Source: Auanema rhodensis (lineage: Eukaryota > Nematoda > Chromadorea > Rhabditida > Rhabditidae). From it: a stretch of 64,000 nt of DNA. A program made the position numbers and the translations under genes. Below the pieces are notes generated by a model. The model was not told the DNA's origin. It did not search any database and saw nothing but the letters and a program-made list of their open reading frames with translations. How positions within the stretch are numbered: the first letter of the stretch is position 1; each line of letters opens with the position of its first letter. Positions 36,881 to 50,218 of this stretch are shown here, piece after piece. Where the stretch lies: positions 18,538,001 to 18,602,000 of the forward strand of contig OZ059897.1 of assembly GCA_964057225.1 (NCBI GenBank). The letters are read 5' to 3'.

Positions 36881-39800
36881 TGATAACACAGATCGACGCA
36901 GCTTGAAAATCCGCATCGAATGCACTACACTACATTGAAGAACGCTTAATACAAAAATTAGTTATGATCGTTTGAAAAATGATGCATTAGTGTATGTTGA
37001 GTTTCCATGTACACTCAACATTGCTTCCAAAAACATTTTGACAAAAATTTTTTCGAAAAATTTCAGAATAATTTAGCAAAAAGTAGATGGTTTTTAGATT
37101 CCATTTTTCAAGGCAAAGACGATGGACAATGTTATTCAACGAAAAAATTAATTCTTCAGGGTGAAAATCGAGGATATAAGTGTGAACTTATATCAGTTGA
37201 TATCTCGGTGCATTTTTAAGCTAGCGCAAATCTGATAACACAGATCGACGCAGCTTGAAAATCCGCATCGAATGCACTACACTACATTGAAGAACGCTTA
37301 ATACAAAAATTAGTTATGATCGTTTGAAAAATGATGCATTAGTGTATGTTGAGTTTCCATGTACACTCAACATTGCTTCCAAAAACATTTTGACAAAAAT
37401 TTTTTCGAAAAATTTCAGAATAATTTAGCAAAAAGTAGATGGTTTTTAGATTCCATTTTTCAAGGCAAAGACGATGGACAATGTTATTCAACGAAAAAAT
37501 TAATTATTCAGGGTGAAAATCGAGGATATAAGTGTGAACTTATATCAGTTGATATCTCGGTGCATTTTTAAGCTAGCGCAAATCTGATAACACAGATCGA
37601 CGCAGCTTGAAAATCCGCATCGAATGCACTATACTACATTGAAGAACGCTTAATACAAAAATTAGTTATGATCGTTTGAAAAATGATGCATTAGTGTATG
37701 TTGAGTTTCCATGTACACTCAACATTGCTTCCAAAAACATTTTGACAAAAATTTTTTCGAAAAATTTCAAAATAATTTAGCAAAAAGTAGATGTTTTTAG
37801 ATTTCATTTTTCAAGGCAAAGACGATGGACAATGTTATTCAACGAAAAAATTAATTCTTCAGGGTGAAAATCGAGGATATAAGTGTGAACTTATAAAAGT
37901 TGATATCTCGGTGCATTTTTAAGCTAGCGCAAATCTGATAACACAGATCGACGCAGCTTAAAAATCCGCATCGAATGCACTATACTACATTGAAAAACGC
38001 TTGATACAAAAATTAGTTATAATCGTTTGAAAAATGATGCATTAGTGTATGTTGAGTTTCCATGTACACTCAACATTGCTTCCAAAAACATTTTGACAAA
38101 AATTTTTTCGAAAAATTTCAAAATAATTTAGCAAAAAGTAGATGGTTTTTAGATTCCATTTTTCAAGGCAAAGACGATGGACAATGTTATTCAACGAAAA
38201 AATTAATTCTTCAGGGTGAAAATCGAGGATATAAGTGTGAACTTATATCAGTTGATATCTCGGTGCATTTTTAAGCTAGCGCAAATCTGATAACACAGAT
38301 CGACGCAGCTTAAAAATCCGCATCGAATGCACTATACTACATTGAAGAACGCTTAATACAAAAATTAGTTATGATCGTTTGAAAAATGATGCATTAGTGT
38401 ATGTTGAGTTTCCATGTACACTCAACATTGCTTCCAAAAACATTTTGACAAAAATTTTTTCGAAAAATTTCAAAATAATTTAGTAAAAAGTAGATGTTTT
38501 TAGATTTCATTTTTCAAGGCAAAGACGATGGACAATGTTATTCAACGAAAAAATTAATTCTTCAGGGTGAAAATCGAGGATATAAGTGTGAACTTATAAA
38601 AGTTGATATCTCGGTGCATTTTTAAGCTAGCGCAAATCTGATAACACAGATCGACGCAGCTTAAAAATCCGCATCGAATGCACTATACTACATTGAGAAA
38701 CGCTTGATACAAAAATTAGTTATGATCGTTTGAAAAATGATGCATTAGTGTATGTTGAGTTTCCATGTACACTCAACATTGCTTCCAAAAACATTTTGAC
38801 AAAAATTTTTTCGAAAAATTTCAAAATAGTTTAGCAAAAAGTAGATGTTTTTAGATTCCATTTTTCAAGGCAAAGACGATGGACAATGTTATTCAACGAA
38901 AAAATTAATTCTTCAGGGTGAAAATCGAGGATATAAGTGTGAACTTATATCAGTTGATATCTCGGTGCATTTTTAAGCTAGCGCAAATCTGATAACACAG
39001 ATCGACGCAGCTTAAAAATCCGCATCGAATGCACTATACTACATTAAGAAACGCTTGATACAAAAATTAGTTATGATCGTTTGAAAAATGATGCATTAGT
39101 GTATGTTGAGTTTCCATGTACACTCAACATTGCTTCCAAAAACATTTTGACAAAAATTTTTTCGAAAAATTTCAAAATAATTTAGCAAAAAGTAGATGTT
39201 TTTAGATTTCATTTTTCAAGGCAAAGACGATGGACAATGTTATTCAACGAAAAAATTAATTCTTCAGGGTGAAAATCGAGGATATAAGTGTGAACTTATA
39301 AAAGTTGATATCTCGGTGCATTTTTAAGCTAGCGCAAATCTGATAACACAGATCGACGCAGCTTAAAAATCCGCATCGAATGCACTATACTACATTGAGA
39401 AACGCTTGATACAAAAATTAGTTATAATCGTTTGAAAAATGATGCATTAGTGTATGTTGAGTTTCCATGTACACTCAACATTGCTTCCAAAAACATTTTG
39501 ACAAAAATTTTTTCGAAAAATTTCAAAATAGTTTAGCAAAAAGTAGATGTTTTTAGATTCCATTTTTCAAGGCAAAGACGATGGACAATGTTATTCAACG
39601 AAAAAATTAATTCTTCAGGGTGAAAATCGAGGATATAAGTGTGAACTTATATCAGTTGATATCTCGGTGCATTTTTAAGCTAGCGCAAATCTGATAACAC
39701 AGATCGACGCAGCTTAAAAATCCGCATCGAATGCACTATACTACATTGAGAAACGTTTGATACAAAAATTAGTTTTGATCGTTTGAAAAATGATGCATTA

Positions 39801-42148
39801 GTGTATGTTGAGTTTCCATGTACACTCAACATTGCTTCCAAAAACATTTTGACAAAAATTTTTTCGAAAAATTTCAAAATAATTTAGCAAAAAGTAGATG
39901 TTTTTAGATTCCATTTTTTAAGGCAAAGACGATGGACAATGTTATTCAACGAAAAAATTAATTCTTCAGGGTGAAAATTGAGGATATAAGTGTGAACTTA
40001 TATCAGTTGATATCTCGGTGCATTTTTAAGCTAGCGCAAATCTGATAATACAGATCGACCCAGCTTAAAAATCCGCATCGAATGCACTATACTACATTGA
40101 GAAACGCTTGATACAAAAATTAGTTATGATCGTTTGAAAAATGATGCATTAGTGTATGTTGAGTTTCCATGTACACTCAACATTGCTTCCAAAAACATTT
40201 TGACAAAAATTTTTTCGAAAAATTTCAAAATAATTTAGCAAAAAGTAGATGTTTTTAGATTCCATTTTTCAAGGCAAAGACGATGGACAATGTTATTCAA
40301 CGAAAAAATTAATTCTTCAGGGTGAAAATCGAGGATATAAGTGTGAACTTATATCAGTTGATATCTCGGTGCATTTTTAAGCTAGCGCAAATCTGATAAC
40401 ACAGATCGACGCAGCTTAAAAATCCGCATCGAATGCACTATACTACATTGAGAAACGCTTGATACAAAAATTAGTTATGATCGTTTGAAAAATGATGCAT
40501 TAGTGTATGTTGAGTTTCCATGTACACTCAACATTGCTTCCAAAAACATTTTGACAAAAATTTTTTCGAAAAATTTCAAAATAATTTAGCAAAAAGTAGA
40601 TGTTTTTAGATTCCATTTTTCAAGGCAAAGACGATGGACAATGTTATTCAACGAAAAAATTAATTCTTCAGGGTGAAAATCGAGGATATAAGTGTGAACT
40701 TATATCAGTTGATATCTCGGTGCATTTTTAAGCTAGCGCAAATCTGATAACACAGATCGACGCAGCTTAAAAATCCGCATCGAATGCACTATACTACATT
40801 GAGAAACGCTTGATACAAAAATTAGTTATGATCGTTTGAAAAATGATGCATTAGTGTATGTTGAGTTTCCATGTACACTCAACATTGCTTCCAAAAACAT
40901 TTTGACAAAAATTTTTTCGAAAAATTTCAAAATAGTTTAGCAAAAAGTAGATGTTTTTAGATTCCATTTTTCAAGGCAAAGACGATGGACAATGTTATTC
41001 AACGAAAAAATTAATTCTTCAGGGTGAAAATCGAGGATATAAGTGTGAACTTATATCAGTTGATATCTCGGTGCATTTTTAAGCTAGCGCAAATCTGATA
41101 ACACAGATCGACGCAGCTTAAAAATCCGCATCGAATGCACTATACTACATTGAGAAACGCTTGATACAAAAATTAGTTATGATCGTTTGAAAAATGATGC
41201 ATTAGTGTATGTTGAGTTTCCATGTACACTCAACATTGCTTCCAAAAACATTTTGACAAAAATTTTTTCGAAAAATTTCAAAATAGTTTAGCAAAAAGTA
41301 GATGTTTTTAGATTCCATTTTTCAAGGCAAAGACGATGGACAATGTTATTCAACGAAAAAATTAATTCTTCAGGGTGAAAATCGAGGATATAAGTGTGAA
41401 CTTATATCAGTTGATATCTCGGTGCATTTTTAAGCTAGCGCAAATCTGATAATACAGATCGACCCAGCTTAAAAATCCGCATCGAATGCACTATACTACA
41501 TTGAGAAACGCTTGATACAAAAATTAGTTATGATCGTTTGAAAAATGATGCATTAGTGTATGTTGAGTTTCCATGTACACTCAACATTGCTTCCAAAAAC
41601 ATTTTGACAAAAATTTTTTCGAAAAATTTCAAAATAGTTTAGCAAAAAGTAGATGTTTTTAGATTCCATTTTTCAAGGCAAAGACGATGGACAATGTTAT
41701 TCAACGAAAAAATTAATTCTTCAGGGTGAAAATCGAGGATATAAGTGTGAACTTATATCAGTTGATATCTCGGTGCATTTTTAAGCTAGCGCAAATCTGA
41801 TAACACAGATCGACGCAGCTTAAAAATCCGCATCGAATGCACTATACTACATTGAGAAACGTTTGATACAAAAATTAGTTATGATCGTTTGAAAAATGAT
41901 GCATTAGTGTATGTTGAGTTTCCATGTACACTCAACATTGCTTCCAAAAACATTTTGACAAAAATTTTTTCGAAAAATTTCAAAATAATTTAGCAAAAAG
42001 TAGATGTTTTTAGATTCCATTTTTTAAGGCAAAGACGATGGACAATGTTATTCAACGAAAAAATTAATTCTTCAGGGTGAAAATTGAGGATATAAGTGTG
42101 AACTTATATCAGTTGATATCTCGGTGCATTTTTAAGCTAGCGCAAATC

Positions 42149-42500
42149 TGATAATACAGATCGACCCAGCTTAAAAATCCGCATCGAATGTTACTATACT
42201 ACATTGAGAAACGCTTGATACAAAAATTAGTTATGATCGTTTGAAAAATGATGCATTAGTGTATGTTGAGTTTCCATGTACACTCAACATTGCTTCCAAA
42301 AACATTTTGACAAAAATTTTTTCGAAAAATTTCAAAATAATTTAGCAAAAAGTAGATGTTTTTAGATTCCATTTTTCAAGGCAAAGACGATGGACAATGT
42401 TATTCAACGAAAAAATTAATTCTTCAGGGTGAAACTCGAGGATATAAGTGTGAACTTATATCAGTTGATATCTCGGTGCATTTTTAAGCTAGCGCAAATC
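42149..42500 (+). repeat. Copy 121, a 352-bp monomer of separate origin
   Basis: The extra base is in gaatgTTactat (about 42190), not at the G-insertion site, so no 70-codon ORF is opened. It also carries gataaTacag with gacCcagc and a private gaaaCtcgagg. It is the only 352-bp copy in segment 5. Confidence 0.85.
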
Positions 42501-43552
42501 TGATAACACAGATCGACGCAGCTTAAAAATCCGCATCGAATGCACTATACTACATTGAGAAACGCTTGATACAAAAATTAGTTATGATCGTTTGAAAAAT
42601 GATGCATTAGTGTATGTTGAGTTTCCATGTACACTCAACATTGCTTCCAAAAACATTTTGACAAAAATTTTTTCGAAAAATTTCAAAATAGTTTAGCAAA
42701 AAGTAGATGTTTTTAGATTCCATTTTTCAAGGCAAAGACGATGGACAATGTTATTCAACGAAAAAATTAATTCTTCAGGGTGAAAATCGAGGATATAAGT
42801 GTGAACTTATATCAGTTGATATCTCGGTGCATTTTTAAGCTAGCGCAAATCTGATAACACAGATCGACGCAGCTTAAAAATCCGCATCGAATGCACTATA
42901 CTACATCGAGAAACGCTTAATACAAAAATTAGTTATAATCGTTCGAAAAATGATGCATTAGTGTATGTTGAGTTTCCATGTACACTCAACATTGCTTCCA
43001 AAAACATTTTGACAAAAATTTTTTCGAAAAATTTCAAAATAATTTAGCAAAAAGTAGATGTTTTTAGATTCCATTTTTCAAGGCAAAGACGATGGACAAT
43101 GTTATTCAACGAAAAAATTAATTCTTCAGGGTGAAAATCGAGGATATAAGTGTGAACTTATATCAGTTGATATCTCGGTGCATTTTTAAGCTAGCGCAAA
43201 TCTGATAACACAGATCGACGCAGCTTAAAAATCCGCATCGAATGCACTATACTACATTAAGAAACGCTTGATACAAAAATTAGTTATGATCGTTTGAAAA
43301 ATGATGCATTAGTGTATGTTGAGTTTCCATGTACACTCAACATTGCTTCCAAAACATTTTGACAAAAATTTTTTCGAAAAATTTCAAAATAGTTTAGCAA
43401 AAAGTAGATGTTTTTAGATTCCATTTTTCAAGGCAAAGACGATGGACAATGTTATTCAACGAAAAAATTAATTCTTCAGGGTGAAAATCGAGGATATAAG
43501 TGTGAACTTATATCAGTTGATATCTCGGTGCATTTTTAAGCTAGCGCAAATC

Positions 43553-46359
43553 TGATAACACAGATCGACGCAGCTTAAAAATCCGCATCGAATGCACTAT
43601 ACTACATTGAGAAACGTTTGATACAAAAATTAGTTATGATCGTTTGAAAAATGATGCATTAGTGTATGTTGAGTTTCCATGTACACTCAACATTGCTTCC
43701 AAAAACATTTTGACAAAAATTTTTTCGAAAAATTTCAAAATAATTTAGCAAAAAGTAGATGTTTTTAGATTCCATTTTTTAAGGCAAAGACGATGGACAA
43801 TATTATTCAACGAAAAAATTAATTCTTCAGGGTGAAAATTGAGGATATAAGTGTGAACTTATATCAGTTGATATCTCGGTGCATTTTTAAGCTAGCGCAA
43901 ATCTGATAACACAGATCGACGCAGCTTAAAAATCCGCATCGAATGCACTATACTACATTGAGAAACGCTTGATACAAAAATTAGTTATGATCGTTTGAAA
44001 AATGATGCATTAGTGTATGTTGAGTTTCCATGTACACTCAACATTGCTTCCAAAAACATTTTGACAAAAATTTTTTCGAAAAATTTCAAAATAATTTAGC
44101 AAAAAGTAGATGTTTTTAGATTCCATTTTTCAAGGCAAAGACGATGGACAATGTTATTCAACGAAAAAATTAATTCTTCAGGGTGAAAATCGAGGATATA
44201 AGTGTGAACTTATATCAGTTGATATCTCGGTGCATTTTTAAGCTAGCGCAAATCTGATAACACAGATCGACGCAGCTTAAAAATCCGCATCGAATGCACT
44301 ATACTACATTAAGAAACGCTTGATACAAAAATTAGTTATGATCGTTTGAAAAATGATGCATTAGTGTATGTTGAGTTTCCATGTACACTCAACATTGCTT
44401 CCAAAACATTTTGACAAAAATTTTTTCGAAAAATTTCAAAATAGTTTAGCAAAAAGTAGATGTTTTTAGATTCCATTTTTCAAGGCAAAGACGATGGACA
44501 ATGTTATTCAACGAAAAAATTAATTCTTCAGGGTGAAAATCGAGGATATAAGTGTGAACTTATATCAGTTGATATCTCGGTGCATTTTTAAGCTAGCGCA
44601 AATCTGATAACACAGATCGACGCAGCTTAAAAATCCGCATCGAATGCACTATACTACATTGAGAAACGTTTGATACAAAAATTAGTTATGATCGTTTGAA
44701 AAATGATGCATTAGTGTATGTTGAGTTTCCATGTACACTCAACATTGCTTCCAAAAACATTTTGACAAAAATTTTTTCGAAAAATTTCAAAATAATTTAG
44801 CAAAAAGTAGATGTTTTTAGATTCCATTTTTCAAGGCAAAGACGATGGACAATGTTATTCAACGAAAAAATTAATTCTTCAGGGTGAAAATCGAGGATAT
44901 AAGTGTGAACTTATATCAGTTGATATCTCGGTGCATTTTTAAGCTAGCGCAAATCTGATAACACAGATCGACGCAGCTTAAAAATCCGCATCGAATGCAC
45001 TATACTACATTGAGAAACGCTTGATACAAAAATTAGTTATGATCGTTTGAAAAATGATGCATTAGTGTATGTTGAGTTTCCATGTACACTCAACATTGCT
45101 TCCAAAAACATTTTGACAAAAATTTTTTCGAAAAATTTCAAAATAGTTTAGCAAAAAGTAGATGTTTTTAGATTCCATTTTTTAAGGCAAAGACGATGGA
45201 CAATGTTATTCAACGAAAAAATTAATTCTTCAGGGTGAAAATTGAGGATATAAGTGTGAACTTATATCAGTTGATATCTCGGTGCATTTTTAAGCTAGCG
45301 CAAATCTGATAACACAGATCGACGCAGCTTAAAAATCCGCATCGAATGCACTATACTACATTGAGAAACGCTTGATACAAAAATTAGTTATGATCGTTTG
45401 AAAAATGATGCATTAGTGTATGTTGAGTTTCCATGTACACTCAACATTGCTTCCAAAAACATTTTGACAAAAATTTTTTCGAAAAATTTCAAAATAATTT
45501 AGCAAAAAGTAGATGTTTTTAGATTCCATTTTTCAAGGCAAAGACGATGGACAATGTTATTCAACGAAAAAATTAATTCTTCAGGGTGAAAATCGAGGAT
45601 ATAAGTGTGAACTTATATCAGTTGATATCTCGGTGCATTTTTAAGCTAGCGCAAATCTGATAACACAGATCGACGCAGCTTAAAAATCCGCATCGAATGC
45701 ACTATACTACATTGAGAAACGTTTGATACAAAAATTAGTTATGATCGTTTGAAAAATGATGCATTAGTGTATGTTGAGTTTCCATGTACACTCAACATTG
45801 CTTCCAAAAACATTTTGACAAAAATTTTTTCGAAAAATTTCAAAATAGTTTAGCAAAAAGTAGATGTTTTTAGATTCCATTTTTTAAGGCAAAGACGATG
45901 GACAATGTTATTCAACGAAAAAATTAATTCTTCAGGGTGAAAATTGAGGATATAAGTGTGAACTTATATCAGTTGATATCTCGGTGCATTTTTAAGCTAG
46001 CGCAAATCTGATAACACAGATCGACGCAGCTTAAAAATCCGCATCGAATGCACTATACTACATTGAGAAACGCTTGATACAAAAATTAGTTATGATCGTT
46101 TGAAAAATGATGCATTAGTGTATGTTGAGTTTCCATGTACACTCAACATTGCTTCCAAAAACATTTTGACAAAAATTTTTTCGAAAAATTTCAAAATAAT
46201 TTAGCAAAAAGTAGATGTTTTTAGATTCCATTTTTCAAGGCAAAGACGATGGACAATGTTATTCAACGAAAAAATTAATTCTTCAGGGTGAAAATCGAGG
46301 ATATAAGTGTGAACTTATATCAGTTGATATCTCGGTGCATTTTTAAGCTAGCGCAAATC
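43553..46359 (+). repeat. Eight-copy HOR, 2,807 bp, round 1
   Basis: Copies 125-132; copies 133-137 (46360-48112) repeat its first five. The order is F (cgTttga, catttttTa, gaaaatTgagg, private caatAttattc), a plain copy, H (350 bp, ttccaaaacatt), F' (cgTttga with catttttc), and J (aaaataGttt, catttttTa, atTgagg). The private caatAttattc in copies 125 and 133 sits eight copies apart, and one 350-bp copy explains 2,807 rather than 2,808. Confidence 0.85.
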
Positions 46360-47761
46360 TGATAACACAGATCGACGCAGCTTAAAAATCCGCATCGAAT
46401 GCACTATACTACATTGAGAAACGTTTGATACAAAAATTAGTTATGATCGTTTGAAAAATGATGCATTAGTGTATGTTGAGTTTCCATGTACACTCAACAT
46501 TGCTTCCAAAAACATTTTGACAAAAATTTTTTCGAAAAATTTCAAAATAATTTAGCAAAAAGTAGATGTTTTTAGATTCCATTTTTTAAGGCAAAGACGA
46601 TGGACAATATTATTCAACGAAAAAATTAATTCTTCAGGGTGAAAATTGAGGATATAAGTGTGAACTTATATCAGTTGATATCTCGGTGCATTTTTAAGCT
46701 AGCGCAAATCTGATAACACAGATCGACGCAGCTTAAAAATCCGCATCGAATGCACTATACTACATTGAGAAACGCTTGATACAAAAATTAGTTATGATCG
46801 TTTGAAAAATGATGCATTAGTGTATGTTGAGTTTCCATGTACACTCAACATTGCTTCCAAAAACATTTTGACAAAAATTTTTTCGAAAAATTTCAAAATA
46901 ATTTAGCAAAAAGTAGATGTTTTTAGATTCCATTTTTCAAGGCAAAGACGATGGACAATGTTATTCAACGAAAAAATTAATTCTTCAGGGTGAAAATCGA
47001 GGATATAAGTGTGAACTTATATCAGTTGATATCTCGGTGCATTTTTAAGCTAGCGCAAATCTGATAACACAGATCGACGCAGCTTAAAAATCCGCATCGA
47101 ATGCACTATACTACATTAAGAAACGCTTGATACAAAAATTAGTTATGATCGTTTGAAAAATGATGCATTAGTGTATGTTGAGTTTCCATGTACACTCAAC
47201 ATTGCTTCCAAAACATTTTGACAAAAATTTTTTCGAAAAATTTCAAAATAGTTTAGCAAAAAGTAGATGTTTTTAGATTCCATTTTTCAAGGCAAAGACG
47301 ATGGACAATGTTATTCAACGAAAAAATTAATTCTTCAGGGTGAAAATCGAGGATATAAGTGTGAACTTATATCAGTTGATATCTCGGTGCATTTTTAAGC
47401 TAGCGCAAATCTGATAACACAGATCGACGCAGCTTAAAAATCCGCATCGAATGCACTATACTACATTGAGAAACGTTTGATACAAAATTAGTTATGATCG
47501 TTTGAAAAATGATGCATTAGTGTATGTTGAGTTTCCATGTACACTCAACATTGCTTCCAAAAACATTTTGACAAAAATTTTTTCGAAAAATTTCAAAATA
47601 ATTTAGCAAAAAGTAGATGTTTTTAGATTCCATTTTTCAAGGCAAAGACGATGGACAATGTTATTCAACGAAAAAATTAATTCTTCAGGGTGAAAATCGA
47701 GGATATAAGTGTGAACTTATATCAGTTGATATCTCGGTGCATTTTTAAGCTAGCGCAAATC

Positions 47762-50218
47762 TGATAACACAGATCGACGCAGCTTAAAAATCCGCATCGA
47801 ATGCACTATACTACATTGAGAAACGCTTGATACAAAAATTAGTTATGATCGTTTGAAAAATGATGCATTAGTGTATGTTGAGTTTCCATGTACACTCAAC
47901 ATTGCTTCCAAAAACATTTTGACAAAAATTTTTTCGAAAAATTTCAAAATAGTTTAGCAAAAAGTAGATGTTTTTAGATTCCATTTTTTAAGGCAAAGAC
48001 GATGGACAATGTTATTCAACGAAAAAATTAATTCTTCAGGGTGAAAATTGAGGATATAAGTGTGAACTTATATCAGTTGATATCTCGGTGCATTTTTAAG
48101 CTAGCGCAAATCTGATAACACAGATCGACGCAGCTTAAAAATCCGCATCGAATGCACTATACTACATTGAGAAACGCTTGATACAAAAATTAGTTATGAT
48201 CGTTTGAAAAATGATGCATTAGTGTATGTTGAGTTTCCATGTACACTCAACATTGCTTCCAAAAACATTTTGACAAAAATTTTTTCGAAAAATTTCAAAA
48301 TAGTTTAGCAAAAAGTAGATGTTTTTAGATTCCATTTTTCAAGGCAAAGACGATGGACAATGTTATTCAACGAAAAAATTAATTCTTCAGGGTGAAAATC
48401 GAGGATATAAGTGTGAACTTATATCAGTTGATATCTCGGTGCATTTTTAAGCTAGCGCAAATCTGATAACACAGATCGACGCAGCTTAAAAATCCGCATC
48501 GAATGCACTATACTACATTGAGAAACGTTTGATACAAAAATTAGTTATGATCGTTTGAAAAATGATGCATTAGTGTATGTTGAGTTTCCATGTACACTCA
48601 ACATTGCTTCCAAAAACATTTTGACAAAAATTTTTTCGAAAAAGTTCAAAATAATTTAGCAAAAAGTAGATGTTTTTAGATTCCATTTTTCAAGGCAAAG
48701 ACGATGGACAATGTTATTCAACGAAAAAATTAATTCTTCAGGGTGAAAATCGAGGATATAAGTGTGAACTTATATCAGTTGATATCTCGGTGCATTTTTA
48801 AGCTAGCGCAAATCTGATAACACAGATCGACGCAGCTTAAAAATCCGCATCGAATGCACTATACTACATTGAGAAACGCTTGATACAAAAATTAGTTATG
48901 ATCGTTTGAAAAATGATGCATTAGTGTATGTTGAGTTTCCATGTACACTCAACATTGCTTCCAAAAACATTTTGACAAAAATTTTTTCGAAAAATTTCAA
49001 AATAGTTTAGCAAAAAGTAGATGTTTTTAGATTCCATTTTTTAAGGCAAAGACGATGGACAATGTTATTCAACGAAAAAATTAATTCTTCAGGGTGAAAA
49101 TTGAGGATATAAGTGTGAACTTATATCAGTTGATATCTCGGTGCATTTTTAAGCTAGCGCAAATCTGATAACACAGATCGACGCAGCTTAAAAATCCGCA
49201 TCGAATGCACTATACTACATTGAGAAACGCTTGATACAAAAATTAGTTATGATCGTTTGAAAAATGATGCATTAGTGTATGTTGAGTTTCCATGTACACT
49301 CAACATTGCTTCCAAAAACATTTTGACAAAAATTTTTTCGAAAAATTTCAAAATAGTTTAGCAAAAAGTAGATGTTTTTAGATTCCATTTTTCAAGGCAA
49401 AGACGATGGACAATGTTATTCAACGAAAAAATTAATTCTTCAGGGTGAAAATCGAGGATATAAGTGTGAACTTATATCAGTTGATATCTCGGTGCATTTT
49501 TAAGCTAGCGCAAATCTGATAACACAGATCGACGCAGCTTAAAAATCCGCATCGAATGCACTATACTACATTGAGAAACGCTTGATACAAAAATTAGTTA
49601 TGATCGTTTGAAAAATGATGCATTAGTGTATGTTGAGTTTCCATGTACACTCAACATTGCTTCCAAAAACATTTTGACAAAAATTTTTTCGAAAAATTTC
49701 AAAATAGTTTAGCAAAAAGTAGATGTTTTTAGATTCCATTTTTCAAGGCAAAGACGATGGACAATGTTATTCAACGAAAAAATTAATTCTTCAGGGTGAA
49801 AATCGAGGATATAAGTGTGAACTTATATCAGTTGATATCTCGGTGCATTTTTAAGCTAGCGCAAATCTGATAACACAGATCGACGCAGCTTAAAAATCCG
49901 CATCGAATGCACTATACTACATTGAGAAACGCTTGATACAAAAATTAGTTATGATCGTTTGAAAAATGATGCATTAGTGTATGTTGAGTTTCCATGTACA
50001 CTCAACATTGCTTCCAAAAACATTTTGACAAAAATTTTTTCGAAAAATTTCGAAATAGTTTAGCAAAAAGTAGATGTTTTTAGATTCCATTTTTCAAGGC
50101 AAAGACGATGGACAATGTTATTCAACGAAAAAATTAATTCTTCAGGGTGAAAATCGAGGATATAAGTGTGAACTTATATCAGTTGATATCTCGGTGCATT
50201 TTTAAGCTAGCGCAAATC
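47762..50218 (+). repeat. Seven-copy segment with a distant twin (left member)
   Basis: Copies 137-143 match copies 163-169 (56885-59341) in order: J, D, F', J, D, D, and D with tttcGaaatag. The offset is 9,123 bp (26 copies, three of the intervening ones 350 bp long). Differences are few: attgaAaaacgc at 163 and the private aaaaGttcaaaat in copy 139 near 48644. After this the alignment shifts to a 27-copy offset (copies 147-149 against 174-176). Confidence 0.85.

Larger units (their letters stand above)
19432..38274 (+). other. Family of 29 near-identical 70-codon ORFs in the 352-bp copies; probably not genes
   Basis: Each 352-bp G-insertion copy opens a 70-codon ORF from ATG at monomer position 127 to the TAA at about 336-338, for example 19432-19644, 19784-19996 and 38062-38274. 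In 351-bp copies the same ATG frame stops after about 29 codons at tttTAG; the inserted G shifts past it. The products begin MYTQHCFQKHF and end DISVHF; they differ only by L/I in the motif KKL(I)LQGENRGY. I recognise no domain, signal peptide or membrane segment. The start context (tttccATGt) is poor and there is no promoter, intron or poly(A) pattern specific to these copies. The ORF starts and ends inside conserved satellite sequence, so I read it as chance; the codon pattern is reported as a finding. Confidence 0.75.
19306..38638 (+). repeat. Array segment 4, copies 56-110, with 352-bp monomers
   Basis: Twenty-nine of 55 copies carry one extra G (agatGGtttttag instead of agatGtttttag) and are 352 bp. 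These are copies 56, 57, 59-63, 67, 69, 73, 81, 83, 85, 87, 89, 90, 92, 93, 95-97, 99, 100, 102-104, 106, 107 and 109. The others are 351 bp except copy 82 (28443-28792, 350 bp). The insertion is confined to this segment. Non-insertion copies mostly have attccttttttc with cgGGTatataTg, or atttcattttt with cttataAAag. Confidence 0.92.

Noticed and set aside
39680-39877. 65-codon ORF on the minus strand
   Set aside because: A single private change in copy 114 (gttTtgatc) removes a stop. It is the reverse complement of ordinary monomer sequence and crosses A/T tracts; no family resemblance.
42935-42952. Pol III B-box-like gttcgaaaa
   Set aside because: A single private change in copy 123, the last consensus C is missing, and no A box lies upstream.
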